Of a stretch of 64,000 nt of DNA, positions 52,376 to 62,312 are shown in pieces. The notes below the pieces were generated by a model. It was not told the origin of the DNA. It saw only the letters and a program-made list of their open reading frames with translations, and did no database searches. The first letter of the stretch is position 1. Every line of letters starts with the position of its first letter. The DNA comes from JACMLD01 sp044227095. GTDB taxonomy: Bacteria > Bacteroidota > Bacteroidia > Chitinophagales > Chitinophagaceae. The stretch lies in assembly GCA_044227095.1 (NCBI GenBank), contig JBGAFV010000001.1, positions 1,922,001 to 1,986,000 on the forward strand. The letters run 5' to 3'. The position numbers were made by a program, and so were the translations under genes.

Positions 52376-52412
52376 AGACTTTCTATACGTAACAAATAAC
52401 CAATAAAGCAAC

Positions 52413-52487
52413 CAACCCTGAAGGGGTTGAATGAGATGACATAAAGTTGTACTGACAGAGGATTTGCTGTACAAGTGTGCGACGCAA
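52413..52487. repeat. Palindrome and dispersed word upstream of the AhpD-like gene
   Basis: CAACCCTGAAGGGGTTG (52413-52429) is a near-perfect palindrome; AAGTGTGCGACGCAA (52473-52487) matches 49226-49240 in reverse complement. No gene lies in 52376-52616. Confidence 0.5.
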
Positions 52488-52616
52488 AGGTGCTTAATAG
52501 TATTCCTGTTGCCGGTTTCATAATAAAAAATACGCAATAGCGGCATTTCTTAAACTGGCTTAACTTTTTTAAGCAAGCTACTGCCGAGCTTTGTGTTTCA
52601 TTAAATAATAACAACA

Positions 52617-53051
52617 ATGAGCACAAGATTAAACATGGCGGTTGTACAACCGGAAGCATACAAGGCAATGCTTACACTTTCAAAATATGTAAGCAGTTCA
52701 GCGCTTACAAAAACACAAATGGAACTGATAAAAATCCGTGCATCGCAAATAAACGGTTGTGCGTATTGTATTAATATGCACACACGAGATGCAAGAAAAA
52801 ATGGAGAAACAGAGCAACGCATTTACCTGCTTAATGCATGGAGAGAAACAGAATTATATACAGAAGAGGAGAGGGCTATTCTTGCGCTTACCGAAGAAAT
52901 AACGTTAATAAAAGATAACAATTCTGTGGAAGCTTATAATAAAGCTGCTACTTTATTTTCTGAAACCAGCCTCGCACAAATTATTATGGCTATTGTAACT
53001 ATCAATGCATGGAACAGGATTGCAATAAGTACACGAATGAAACTTGATTAA
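52617..53051 (+). CDS. Carboxymuconolactone decarboxylase/AhpD-like protein
   Basis: A 144-residue alkylhydroperoxidase-fold protein with the CAYCINMHTRDA motif: Cys48, Cys51 and His55 form the redox site used against peroxides. The short length and that motif favour AhpD-type peroxidase activity over lactone decarboxylation. The Crp/Fnr gene upstream may control it. Confidence 0.92.
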   Translation: MSTRLNMAVVQPEAYKAMLTLSKYVSSSALTKTQMELIKIRASQINGCAYCINMHTRDARKNGETEQRIYLLNAWRETELYTEEERAILALTEEITLIKDNNSVEAYNKAATLFSETSLAQIIMAIVTINAWNRIAISTRMKLD

Positions 53052-53127
53052 GCTAAGAGGATAAAGGAGAAAAGGAGGCAAAAGAGAAGGGAGCCGGTTT
53101 AACTCTTTTTCTCTTTTTACCTTTTAG

Positions 53128-53586
53128 CTACCAGTTGCCCATTTGTTCGGGTACAATTCTGTCGAGGTGATCATCGGGTTTGTTTTTTTTCCAGTTGGGA
53201 TCATATTTTACAAACCACGAAAGCCATAAAGTTCTTGAAAGCCGCATGAGCGGGGGTTGCAGTACAATCAGCATAATTGCGTTACAAATAATCCATGCAA
53301 CAAAGCGGTTGTCTTCAAAAGAAAAACCAATTATCAGCCACCATGCAATACAAGATGCCACGCAAATGCCAACAGTTAGTGCATAGCTAACATAGCCGGT
53401 ACCATAATAAAAGCCAACTTCAATTTCTGTAACCTGGCTGCAAACCGGGCACCTGTCGTGCATCTTAACAATAGATCCCAGTTTGTAAGAACTTTTTTCT
53501 TTATAAAGAAAACCTTCCCTGCAACGCGGACATTTATTGGTTAATATAGATAGCAAATAACCAGGCTTTTTTTCTTTTTCTGCCAT
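53128..53586 (-). CDS. DUF983 membrane protein with zinc-ribbon motif
   Basis: A 152-residue protein with two Cys pairs (CPRCREG near the N-terminus, CPVCSQVTE) forming a likely zinc ribbon, followed by GFYYGTGYVSYAL and two or three membrane helices. The role of DUF983 is not known. It converges with the AhpD-like gene and has its own promoter box. Confidence 0.9.
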   Translation of the reverse strand: MAEKEKKPGYLLSILTNKCPRCREGFLYKEKSSYKLGSIVKMHDRCPVCSQVTEIEVGFYYGTGYVSYALTVGICVASCIAWWLIIGFSFEDNRFVAWIICNAIMLIVLQPPLMRLSRTLWLSWFVKYDPNWKKNKPDDHLDRIVPEQMGNW

Positions 53587-53602
53587 GATGCTGATTGAGC
53601 TG

Positions 53603-53610
53603 CAAAGGTA
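53603..53610 (-). promoter_or_regulatory. TACCTTTG -7 box of the DUF983 gene
   Basis: On the minus strand it reads TACCTTTG, 16 bases before the start codon at 53586. Confidence 0.5.
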
Positions 53611-53649
53611 CTTAAATAAAAAACTACTGGTTGAAGAACAATGAATGTT

Positions 53650-54927
53650 TTATGGCTCTAATACTTTTTCCATTTGCATGCTGCGACTGCCTTTTATAAG
53701 AATAGCAGTGTTGCTGAATTGTTGCTGCTGAAACCATTGTTTTGCCTGCGCTGCATTCTCAAAACTTATGTAAGGATGTTTTATTTTTAAAAAATCGCCG
53801 CCTGCAAGCACAACATTTTTCCATTGGTGTTTATCAATAAGAGATACAAGAGCTGCATGTTCATCTAAGCTTTCTGCGCCTAATTCTGCCATGCCACCAA
53901 GCATTAATACTTTGTTTGTACCAGGCAGTTTTGCAAAATTTTCTATTGCTGCTTTCATGCTGCTGGGGTTGGCATTGTAAGCATCAAGAATGATCGTGTT
54001 GCTGTCTTTTTTTATTAATTGAGAGCGGCTGTTAGATGGTGCATATGCCTCAATTGCTTTTTTAATTTTATCGCCCGGAATTTTAAAATAAACACCTGTT
54101 GCAGCTGCACATAATATATTAGGCAGATTGTACTCACCTACCAGTTGCGTATGAATTGTTTCATTGATGCCATTTGTAAATTGTACATCTAAAAACGGTT
54201 CGCTTTTTATAGCCTTGCCGGTAACAGTTGCGTTACTTGTTCCATAAGTAAAAAGAGATTGTATTCCTGCACTCATCTTCTGCAGGTAATCATAATCATG
54301 CATTACAAAAGCAGTTCCGTTATGGGCACGCAGGTAATCATATAATTCCCCCTTTCCTTTTTTTACACCTTCTTCTCCGCCAAAACCCTCAAGATGTGCT
54401 TTGCCTGCATTGGTGATAATGCCGTGTGTGGGCATTGTGTATTCGCAATAACCTGCAATTTCTTTTTGGTGATTGGCGCCCATTTCTATTACCGCAATGG
54501 CAGCATCCTTTTTTATTTTAAGAATAGTAAGCGGCACACCAATATGGTTATTGAGATTGCCATCTGTTGTATATGTTTTATAGCCGGCAGATAAAACTGC
54601 ATGAACAAGTTCTTTTGTAGTTGTTTTTCCGTTGCTGCCGGTAATAGCAATAAACGGAATGTTGAACTGTTGCCTGTGGTGTTTGGCAAGAAGTTGCAGA
54701 GTTGTCAATGCCTCATCTACTAATATGATTTTTTCATTGGTTGCAAATTCAGCTTCATCAACAATCGCATGTGCGGCGCCTGCTTCAATGGCTTTTAATG
54801 CAAAAGTATTTCCATTAAAGCTGGGGCCTTTCAAAGCAAAGAAGATATCGCCCTGTTTTATTTTTCTTGTATCTGTTACTACGGAGGGATATTGCAGATA
54901 AACCTGGTATAGCTGTTCAATGGTCAT
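53650..54927 (-). CDS. murF: UDP-MurNAc-tripeptide--D-Ala-D-Ala ligase
   Basis: A 425-residue Mur ligase that adds D-alanyl-D-alanine to the peptidoglycan precursor in the cytoplasm. The ATP loop GSNGKTTTKE is at 97-106, the Mur ligase middle domain shows GANHQKEI and THGIITNAGKAHLEGFG, and the C-terminal domain shows DAYNANPSSMKAAIENFA. MurF proteins are usually somewhat longer; the length here is normal for Bacteroidota. It lies beside gldJ, a conserved neighbour in this phylum, with a terminator between. Confidence 0.96.
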   Translation of the reverse strand: MTIEQLYQVYLQYPSVVTDTRKIKQGDIFFALKGPSFNGNTFALKAIEAGAAHAIVDEAEFATNEKIILVDEALTTLQLLAKHHRQQFNIPFIAITGSNGKTTTKELVHAVLSAGYKTYTTDGNLNNHIGVPLTILKIKKDAAIAVIEMGANHQKEIAGYCEYTMPTHGIITNAGKAHLEGFGGEEGVKKGKGELYDYLRAHNGTAFVMHDYDYLQKMSAGIQSLFTYGTSNATVTGKAIKSEPFLDVQFTNGINETIHTQLVGEYNLPNILCAAATGVYFKIPGDKIKKAIEAYAPSNSRSQLIKKDSNTIILDAYNANPSSMKAAIENFAKLPGTNKVLMLGGMAELGAESLDEHAALVSLIDKHQWKNVVLAGGDFLKIKHPYISFENAAQAKQWFQQQQFSNTAILIKGSRSMQMEKVLEP

Positions 54928-55024
54928 TGCACACTAATATTTTAAGCGCTAATGTACGTCAATGATAAACGCTATAAACACGAATAATGCTAATACTCTA
55001 CGCAATTGTTTTGTATAGTAAAAG

Positions 55025-55055
55025 AAAAACCGCCCCTTTAATGGAGCGGTTTTTT
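55025..55055. terminator. Bidirectional terminator between gldJ and murF
   Basis: AAAAACCGC (55025-55033) pairs with GCGGTTTTT (55046-55054), and the inner CCC/TGG can pair further. A and T runs flank it. It ends the gldJ transcript on the minus strand, so murF must have its own promoter or rely on read-through. Confidence 0.85.
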
Positions 55056-55083
55056 ATTCGTTTTAATTAGTATAATTCGTGTA

Positions 55084-56643
55084 CTATTTTTTACGGCTAT
55101 TCTGCCTGCGTTCTTTGTAGTTAATACCAGTACCATGGCCATTACCTTCCGGGCTACCAACACGGTCCATTGCGCAACGGAAACCAACTGTGCTGGATGA
55201 TTGATCCTGCTCTAAGAAACGGCGTGTGCCGGGGCTAAGCCAGTATGCACGGTCGTTCCAGCTACCACCTTTAATAACACGAGATTTATCGCTTATTAAA
55301 GTAGTAAGTCCGTAACCGTAAGATACACCCATAACCAGTGAGTCACCATCAAGATAGTTGATAACATCACCTTTCTGATAGTTACGGCGGTTCTTGCTTT
55401 CCTGGTCTGTGATATAACGATTTTTGATGTGACCGAGGCTGTCTCTTTCGGCTTTGCCGGTAGTCATATCAACTGTTTCGTATTTATTACCGCGGTAAGA
55501 AGCTACGTCATCGTTATCAACACCAGATAAAGGACGATAAACATCGGCAGTCCATTCGTTCACATTACCGCTCATGTTATATAATCCGAAACCATTTGGA
55601 TAGAAAGATTGTACAGGGGCAGTGTAAACAGCACGGTCATTTAAACCACCTGCAACACCCATGTTATCACCAGCACCTCTTTTAAAGTTAGCAAGGAAAG
55701 TACCCTGCCAGCTTCCACGGCGTGTATCACGAAGGCCATTTACGTTTTGGCTCCATGAGTAAACTTGTTTGTTTGCAAGTAACTCTTCGCCTCTTTTGCC
55801 TTCTTTTTTAGATGGCATTGGGTTTTGATTTACTAAACCTAAAGCGGCATATTCCCACTCTGCTTCTGTTGGTAAACGGTAGCCTGGTAAAAGGATACCA
55901 TCTTCAAAAGTTACATTGGTACGTGGTGTACCGTTAGGATTTTTTAGAGGGTTCTTTTTAGATTTTGCAGCTTGTCCGGGAGTTGGCTGATACTCACCCA
56001 GCAAATATGCTTTGGTATCAAAGTTTTCCTGGCCAAGGCCTGATAAATTCTTTAAAGAATTTTTATTGATGTAACCTCTCTTTACCAATTCGCCTTCATT
56101 TACACGGTCTGTTCTCCATGCGCAGAAATCATTGGCTTGTTTCCAGGTTACACCTACTACAGGATAATAATTATAAGATGGATGACGCAGGTAGTACTCT
56201 ACCAGCGGTTCGTTGTAAGCAAGCTCGCTTCTCCAAACAAGTGTGTCTGGCAAAACAGCTTCGCGTACTGCTTTATATTCATCGCCATCAAATACTGTAT
56301 TAATCCAATACAGGTATTCACGGTAGTGAACGTTTGCAACTTCAGTTCTATCTATATAGAACGAGTTTACTGTAATACGGCGGGGAATATTATTCCAGTC
56401 GCCCATTACATCTTCCTGGGTAGCACCTTGGGTAAAGGTACCGCCCTGAACAAAAACAAGGCCGGGGCCGGTTTTTTCTTCCTTTTCCTTTGATATCTGG
56501 AAACCACCCATGTTTTTATCATTGTAGTTCCAGCCAGTTACATCGGATTTGCCTCCTTTGTTGTTCTTGCTTTTGCAGGAAGCCACGCTTGCAGCGCAGC
56601 ATAGGATAATCAATAAAGTCTTCCAGTTCATTTTAATAGCCAT
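55084..56643 (-). CDS. gldJ: Gliding motility lipoprotein GldJ-like (SUMF1 fold)
   Basis: A 519-residue lipoprotein started at 56643 so that the lipobox SVASC places Cys23 at the N-terminus; the frame runs 26 residues further upstream without sense. From about residue 60 a formylglycine-generating-enzyme (SUMF1) fold is seen: VFVQGGTFTQGATQEDVMGDWN, FYIDRTEVANVHYREYLYW, LPTEAEWEYAALG, GNVNEWTADVYRPL and SRVIKGGSWNDRAYWLSPGTR. GldJ and GldK share this fold in type IX secretion; the placement beside murF, porU and porV points to GldJ, as in Flavobacterium. It holds the outer-membrane ring of the secretion motor. Confidence 0.85.
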   Translation of the reverse strand: MAIKMNWKTLLIILCCAASVASCKSKNNKGGKSDVTGWNYNDKNMGGFQISKEKEEKTGPGLVFVQGGTFTQGATQEDVMGDWNNIPRRITVNSFYIDRTEVANVHYREYLYWINTVFDGDEYKAVREAVLPDTLVWRSELAYNEPLVEYYLRHPSYNYYPVVGVTWKQANDFCAWRTDRVNEGELVKRGYINKNSLKNLSGLGQENFDTKAYLLGEYQPTPGQAAKSKKNPLKNPNGTPRTNVTFEDGILLPGYRLPTEAEWEYAALGLVNQNPMPSKKEGKRGEELLANKQVYSWSQNVNGLRDTRRGSWQGTFLANFKRGAGDNMGVAGGLNDRAVYTAPVQSFYPNGFGLYNMSGNVNEWTADVYRPLSGVDNDDVASYRGNKYETVDMTTGKAERDSLGHIKNRYITDQESKNRRNYQKGDVINYLDGDSLVMGVSYGYGLTTLISDKSRVIKGGSWNDRAYWLSPGTRRFLEQDQSSSTVGFRCAMDRVGSPEGNGHGTGINYKERRQNSRKK

Positions 56644-57012
56644 TTTGAAGCCGGTTTTAGAATGAAATAACGGGATGTTGAAGTTTATATTGTATTTAGA
56701 TATAAAGCTTTTGGTATTCAACTGCGAATATAGGCAGCTTTACGTTTCAGGGCTCGTATAATTACGTTAAAAACGATAGTGTTTATTCGAAATTTTATTG
56801 AAGCCTGCCTCTGTTCACTAAATACTATTACGCAGGTTTCTATTTAAATGTTGCCCCTGCCATTTATTACAAAACCTAAGCCATAGTTTGATTCCATTTA
56901 CTCCATTTGATCAAATTAATGGCTTCTCTCTTCTGATTATCAGATAATTATTAATTATTGGAATAATACTTGCCATTAAAATTGCGTTCATGTTCCTGAA
57001 AAGCTAACTGGT
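56644..57012. other. Divergent gap between gldJ and porU
   Basis: 369 bp that must hold promoters for both genes. It is AT-rich, with no exact TAnnTTTG box on either strand and no repeat or ORF that I can defend. Confidence 0.55.
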
Positions 57013-60000
57013 ATGCGAAAGGGTTTTTTTATAGGTTTATTGTTTTTACTCTCACTTCTTGCGCAAGCCCAGCGCAGCTATACCAATGCTTCAGTGCTTG
57101 CAACAGGCAACTGGTTTAAAATAAGTGTAAAGGAAACCGGTATTTATAAGGTTGATGTTGCCTTTTTAAATAAACTGGGCATCAATACCAGCAATCTCTC
57201 TTCAACCTCTATTAGGCTTTTTGGAAATGGGGGAGCCATGCTGCCCGAAGCCTGTAATGGGTTTAAGAATGATGATCTTATTGAAAATGCAATACAGGTG
57301 CAGGATGGTGGGGATGGTATTTTTAATGGTGCCGATTATTTTCTCTTTTATGCTACAGGCCCTAATGTTTGGCTTAAAGATTCTATAAACCAGCAATTTA
57401 AGCACAATAAAAACCTATACGGAGATGTGTCCTGTTATTATATAAATATAAGCGGCGCTGGAAAAAAAATACAAAGCCAGCCTGCTGTAACTGCACCTAC
57501 AATAAGCGTAAACTCTTTTTCTGAAAGATATTTTCATGAACTGGATACCATAAACCTGCTGGCAAGTGGTAAAGATTGGTACGGCGAAGAAATGTCTTCA
57601 TCTGCAGGTACAACCAGCTATACTTTTCCAATTCCGTTTTCAAACATTAATACAGCCCAGCCTGCAACACTGGTATCTGCATGTGTGGCCCGATCTGTAA
57701 ATGGAAATAGCCGCTTTACAACAACTATAAACGGGCAAACTGTTTTACAACAGGATATTGCCGCAGTTGGTAACACTAACCTGGACCTTTTTGCAAAAAG
57801 CGATCAATCCACTGCAAGTTTTACTCCGGCTGCAAGCCTTTCACTTACTTATAATTTTACAGGCAGCTCAAGTGCACAGGGCTGGTTAAACTGGTTTGAA
57901 ATTTTTTGCAGAAGAAATCTCGTGATTACCAGTAATGAGCAATTGCCTTTCCGCGACTGGAAGAGCGTTAGTGCTGGCGCTGTTGCGGCGTTTACCATTC
58001 AAAACGCTGCCACAGCGCAGGTATGGGATGTAAGCAATATTTACGAACCTATAAAAATGAACACTACTGCAAACGGTAATGATCTTTCGTTTACCAATAA
58101 TGCTTCAACCCTGCATGAGTACATTGCCTTTTCAAATAATTTTCTTTTGCCTGTAGCAATAGGAAAAATTGACAACCAAAACCTGCATAACAGCCAGCAG
58201 ACAGATCTTATAATTGTAACTCACCCTGCCTTGCAACAACAGGCGCAAAGAATTGCCAGCTTTCACCAGCAAAAAGATAATGTAAAGACAGTTATTGCAA
58301 CAACAGATCAGGTATACAATGAGTTTTCTTCGGGTATTGCAGGCCCCACTGCTATCCGCGATTTTGTAAAAATGTACTACGATAAAGCTGGTGCAGATAC
58401 CACGCAAAGGCCTAAATACCTGTTGCTGCTGGGCGATGCATCTTACGATTATAAAAACCGGGTAAAGAACAACAGCAATTTTGTTCCTGCTTACGAAAGC
58501 AATGTTTCTCTTGATCCGCTGGCTACCTATACCTCCGATGATTTTTTTGGGTTTCTTGATGATAATGAAGATATCAACTCATCATCTGTAACCAATTTAC
58601 TCGATATAGGCATTGGCCGCATTCCTGCACAAACATCTGCGCAGGCCGATGCATATGCGGATAAACTTGTTAATTATTCAGACCCAAAAAGTTTGGGTGC
58701 CTGGCGTAATGAACAAACTTTTATTGCAGACGATCAGGATCTTAACCTTCACCTTAATGATGCAGAAGCAATTACTGCAACAGCCGCCGCTACTAATCCA
58801 TTATTCACACAAAATAAAATTTACCTCGATGCCTATACGCAAGCCAGCACACCTGCAGGCAGCCGTTACCCCGAAGTAAATGATGCTATCAACAAAAAGA
58901 TTGAAAACGGAACACTTATATGGAATTACAACGGTCATGGTAGTTCAACAAGACTGGCAGAAGAAGTGATACTTGAAAAACCAATTGTAGATACATGGAC
59001 CAATACATACAGGCTTCCTTTATTTATTACTGCTACCTGCGACTTTGCGCCTTATGATAACCCATCCATAACATCTCTGGGAGAAAACATTTTGCTGCGC
59101 GAAAAAACAGGTGCCATTGCTTTAATGACTACCACAAGGGCAGTATTTGCGTTTAGCAACCGTATTATGAACCGCAACTATTTGCAAGCCGCATTGCAGG
59201 TAAAAACCAATGGAACTTATGCCAGCCTCGGCGAAGCTGTAAAACAGGCAAAAAACTTTACGTATCAAACACAATCAGACATTGTAAACAACAGAAAATT
59301 TACTTTGCTGGGTGATCCTGCCCTTACATTGGCTTATCCAAAATATCGTGTAAACACAGACTCAATAAATGGAAATGCCTTGTCTGCAACACCGGATACT
59401 TTAAAAGCACTTCAAAAATATACCGTTGCCGGCAGTGTGGGCGATGCACAGGGCAATATACTGACGAGTTTTAATGGAACCGTTTATACAACCGTATTCG
59501 ATAAAGCTCAATCACTAACTACAAAAGGTAATGATGCAGATAGTTATCAGCAAAGTTTCCAGGTACAAAACAGCCAGTTGTTTAAAGGCAAAGTAAAAGT
59601 GGTGAATGGAAAATTCAACTTCAGTTTTATTGTTCCGCAAGATATTAATTACCAATTGGGTAATGGAAGAATCAGCTACTATACAGACAATGGCAGGGAA
59701 GATGGTAACGGAAATTTTAACGGCTTTTTGGTAGGAGGATCCAAAGGCATAAGCAGCGATACCAAAGGTCCGGTAATCAAAGCTTATCTGAACGATGAAA
59801 CGTTTTTAAATGGCAATGTTGTAAATCCGGCACCACTGTTGTTATTACAGCTCAGCGATTCTTCAGGCATCAATATTGCAGGCACGGGCATTGGGCACGA
59901 TTTAACGGCTATTATTGATGGAAAAGCTAGCAACACCTATGTGCTGAACAGTTTTTTTGAAGGAGACCTTGACAGCTACCAGAATGGAACCGTAAAGTTT

Positions 60001-60417
60001 CAATTGCCGGAATTGGAAGAAGGCAGCCATACAATGGTTATAAAAGCCTGGGATGTGGCCAACAACAGCAACGAAGTAACCATCGTTTTCCGGGTAATGA
60101 AAACGATGCTAAATATTTATAACGTAATAAATTATCCAAACCCTTTTTCAACTTATACCAATTTTCGGTTTGACCATAATAAACCAAATACAAGATTGGA
60201 TATAAGTATTAAAATATATACACTGTTTGGTAAACTGGTTAAAACCCTGAATGAGACAATAAACGTCACCGGAAACCGTTCAAGTGACATTAATTGGGAT
60301 GCCAGGGGTGAGAACGGCGTTATGTTGATACCGGGGGTATATATTTACCAAATGGAGGTACGTTCTGGCGATGGTGCCGGAACCGCTTTAAAGGCCGGAA
60401 AACTGGTATTGTTCTGA
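57013..60417 (+). CDS. porU: Type IX secretion sortase PorU (peptidase C25)
   Basis: A 1134-residue outer-membrane protease with a signal peptide (GLLFLLSLLAQAQ). The gingipain-like C25 domain spans about residues 400-780 with catalytic His642 (WNYNGHGSST) and Cys676 (FITATCDFAPYDNPS). The C-terminal beta region (YPNPFSTYTNFRF, VYIYQMEV) resembles the FlgD-like CTD seen at the end of PorU. PorU removes CTD signals from exported proteins and attaches them to the surface. It is followed 88 bp later by porV, its scaffold partner. Confidence 0.93.
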   Translation: MRKGFFIGLLFLLSLLAQAQRSYTNASVLATGNWFKISVKETGIYKVDVAFLNKLGINTSNLSSTSIRLFGNGGAMLPEACNGFKNDDLIENAIQVQDGGDGIFNGADYFLFYATGPNVWLKDSINQQFKHNKNLYGDVSCYYINISGAGKKIQSQPAVTAPTISVNSFSERYFHELDTINLLASGKDWYGEEMSSSAGTTSYTFPIPFSNINTAQPATLVSACVARSVNGNSRFTTTINGQTVLQQDIAAVGNTNLDLFAKSDQSTASFTPAASLSLTYNFTGSSSAQGWLNWFEIFCRRNLVITSNEQLPFRDWKSVSAGAVAAFTIQNAATAQVWDVSNIYEPIKMNTTANGNDLSFTNNASTLHEYIAFSNNFLLPVAIGKIDNQNLHNSQQTDLIIVTHPALQQQAQRIASFHQQKDNVKTVIATTDQVYNEFSSGIAGPTAIRDFVKMYYDKAGADTTQRPKYLLLLGDASYDYKNRVKNNSNFVPAYESNVSLDPLATYTSDDFFGFLDDNEDINSSSVTNLLDIGIGRIPAQTSAQADAYADKLVNYSDPKSLGAWRNEQTFIADDQDLNLHLNDAEAITATAAATNPLFTQNKIYLDAYTQASTPAGSRYPEVNDAINKKIENGTLIWNYNGHGSSTRLAEEVILEKPIVDTWTNTYRLPLFITATCDFAPYDNPSITSLGENILLREKTGAIALMTTTRAVFAFSNRIMNRNYLQAALQVKTNGTYASLGEAVKQAKNFTYQTQSDIVNNRKFTLLGDPALTLAYPKYRVNTDSINGNALSATPDTLKALQKYTVAGSVGDAQGNILTSFNGTVYTTVFDKAQSLTTKGNDADSYQQSFQVQNSQLFKGKVKVVNGKFNFSFIVPQDINYQLGNGRISYYTDNGREDGNGNFNGFLVGGSKGISSDTKGPVIKAYLNDETFLNGNVVNPAPLLLLQLSDSSGINIAGTGIGHDLTAIIDGKASNTYVLNSFFEGDLDSYQNGTVKFQLPELEEGSHTMVIKAWDVANNSNEVTIVFRVMKTMLNIYNVINYPNPFSTYTNFRFDHNKPNTRLDISIKIYTLFGKLVKTLNETINVTGNRSSDINWDARGENGVMLIPGVYIYQMEVRSGDGAGTALKAGKLVLF

Positions 60418-60505
60418 AAAACTCTTTAAAAACTGTATTTTCGCCGCTTAAATAAAAACATAAAATCTACGCTATAGAAGAAAATTGTACGTAAACTTAA
60501 CATAG

Positions 60506-61696
60506 ATGAAAAGCAATAAGACCTTTAAACTAATTGCGTCAATTTTACTTGTTTCCGGTTCCACTGCATTAAAGGCACAGAATTCTTCTGCTGATAAAAT
60601 TAATGTTGTAACTACTGCGGTTCCTTTCTTAAGAATTTCTCCCGATGCCCGTGGCGGCGGTATGGGCGAAACTGGGGTTGCTACTTCACCAGATGTGAAT
60701 TCAGCCTTCTGGAACCTTGCCAAAACTTCTTTTAATGAAAGTAAAGGCGGTATTGGTTTAACATACACCCCCTGGTTAAGAAAATTACAATTGAATGATG
60801 TGTACCTGGCTACACTTACAGGTTATTATAAACTTGATGAAAACTCTGCGCTTACTGCGTCTATGCGCTATTTCAGTCTTGGTAATATTCAATTTACAGA
60901 CAACGCTGGTCAGGATTTAGGGCAGTTCAGGCCAAGAGAATACAGTTTTGATGCTGGTTATACCCGTAAGCTTTCTGATAAACTGGGCCTGGGTGTAGCG
61001 CTTCGTTATATACACTCAAACCTGGCTTCTGGTGCTGCCAGCAATTCTGGTACTACTTATAAAGCAGGTAATGCGGTAGCCGCAGATCTTTCTTTATACT
61101 ATCATGGCCTTAATGCAGCTGGCGAAGGCTGGAACTTCGGTGTTTCTTTAAGCAACCTCGGAACAAAAATTGGTTATACGAATGATGCTAACCAGAAAGA
61201 TTTTATTCCAGCTAATATGGGCCTTGGCGCATCGCATACATGGGTGTTTGATGAGAGCAATAAAATAACACTTGCGCTTGATGTTAATAAATTACTGGTT
61301 CCAACACCACCTGTTTATACAGGCGATTATCCCACAGACTCTGCAGCACAAGCTGATTACAGAAAAACAAGTTCAATTAGTGGCTGGTTTAAATCATTCA
61401 GTCCTCCCGGAGGTTTTTCTGAACTGATGCAGGAGTTCCAGGTGTCTGGTGGTATGGAGTATACTTATATGGATCAGTTCTCATTGCGTGGTGGTTATTT
61501 TTATGAGAACAAATACAAAGGCAACCGCAAATATTTTACATTAGGTGCAGGTCTTAAATACAATGTTTTTGGCTTGAATGTATCTTATATCATTCCTTCT
61601 GGTAGCGGAATTAATCAGAACCCATTATCAAGTACATTGCGTTTCAGCCTTATATTTGATTTGGACAATGATACCAACGGCAGCAACAGCAAATAA
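60506..61696 (+). CDS. porV: Type IX secretion outer-membrane protein PorV
   Basis: A 396-residue FadL-like barrel with a signal peptide ending TALKAQ. The start of the mature protein (AVPFLRISPDARGGGMGETGVATSPDVNSAFWNLAK) is the hallmark of PorV, with a plug that carries it. PorV binds substrates and hands them to PorU. It shares the porU operon and ends at a terminator. The related PorQ is unlikely given this neighbourhood. Confidence 0.93.
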   Translation: MKSNKTFKLIASILLVSGSTALKAQNSSADKINVVTTAVPFLRISPDARGGGMGETGVATSPDVNSAFWNLAKTSFNESKGGIGLTYTPWLRKLQLNDVYLATLTGYYKLDENSALTASMRYFSLGNIQFTDNAGQDLGQFRPREYSFDAGYTRKLSDKLGLGVALRYIHSNLASGAASNSGTTYKAGNAVAADLSLYYHGLNAAGEGWNFGVSLSNLGTKIGYTNDANQKDFIPANMGLGASHTWVFDESNKITLALDVNKLLVPTPPVYTGDYPTDSAAQADYRKTSSISGWFKSFSPPGGFSELMQEFQVSGGMEYTYMDQFSLRGGYFYENKYKGNRKYFTLGAGLKYNVFGLNVSYIIPSGSGINQNPLSSTLRFSLIFDLDNDTNGSNSK

Positions 61697-61721
61697 ATTA
61701 ATTGTCAATTTATATTTTTTG

Positions 61722-61748
61722 AAAGCGTTCCTATTGGGACGCTTTTTT
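61722..61748 (+). terminator. Terminator after porV made from a GTTCC-type palindrome
   Basis: AAAGCGT (61722-61728) pairs with ACGCTTT (61739-61745) and a T run follows; the apex TCCTATTGGG resembles the GTTCC/GGAAC repeats elsewhere in the window. The repeat family may be recruited as a terminator here. Confidence 0.75.
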
Positions 61749-61829
61749 GTTTTGAGATTTCAGTAGCGTTTTGCTACCCTCTTCTTACATTTACAATCAC
61801 GCATTCCGGTAATCAAAAATTATTTTTCT

Positions 61830-62312
61830 ATGTCTTATAGAATAGGCTTTGGTATAGATTTTCATCAACTGGCAGAAGGCCGCGATTTATGGATTGGCGG
61901 TGTTAAAATCCCTCATCATAAAGGTGCAGTTGGCCACAGCGATGCCGATGTGTTGCTGCATGCAATTTGCGATGCATTGCTTGGTGCATTGGCATTGGGC
62001 GATATAGGAATGCATTTTCCTAATACAGATGCTTCATATAAAAACATAGACAGCAAAATTCTTTTACAGAAATGTTTTGAATTAATAAGCGGCAAAGGAT
62101 ATGCAGTAGTAAATGTTGATAGCAGTGTTTGCCTCGAGGAACCTAAAATAAAAAAATATTCCCCTGCTATGAGAAGCAGTATTGCTGCTATTCTGCACAT
62201 AACAGAAGAAGATGTATCTGTTAAAGCCACTACTACAGAGAAAATGGGTTTTGCCGGAAGAGAAGAAGGATTGGTAGCGTATGCAAATGTATTATTGAAG
62301 AAAAGTCTTTAG
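61830..62312 (+). CDS. ispF: 2-C-methyl-D-erythritol 2,4-cyclodiphosphate synthase
   Basis: A 160-residue enzyme of the MEP isoprenoid pathway that cyclises CDP-methylerythritol phosphate. The metal ligands Asp10 and His12 (GIDFHQL) and His44 (HSDADVLLHA) are present, with GDIGMHFPNTD and TTTEKMGFAGREEG forming the substrate loops. The length is normal. The stop codon is inside the left arm of the inverted-repeat element that follows. Confidence 0.96.
   Translation: MSYRIGFGIDFHQLAEGRDLWIGGVKIPHHKGAVGHSDADVLLHAICDALLGALALGDIGMHFPNTDASYKNIDSKILLQKCFELISGKGYAVVNVDSSVCLEEPKIKKYSPAMRSSIAAILHITEEDVSVKATTTEKMGFAGREEGLVAYANVLLKKSL

Noticed and set aside
56644..56721. Longer start of gldJ
   Set aside because: It would place 26 residues before a clear lipoprotein signal, which must be N-terminal.
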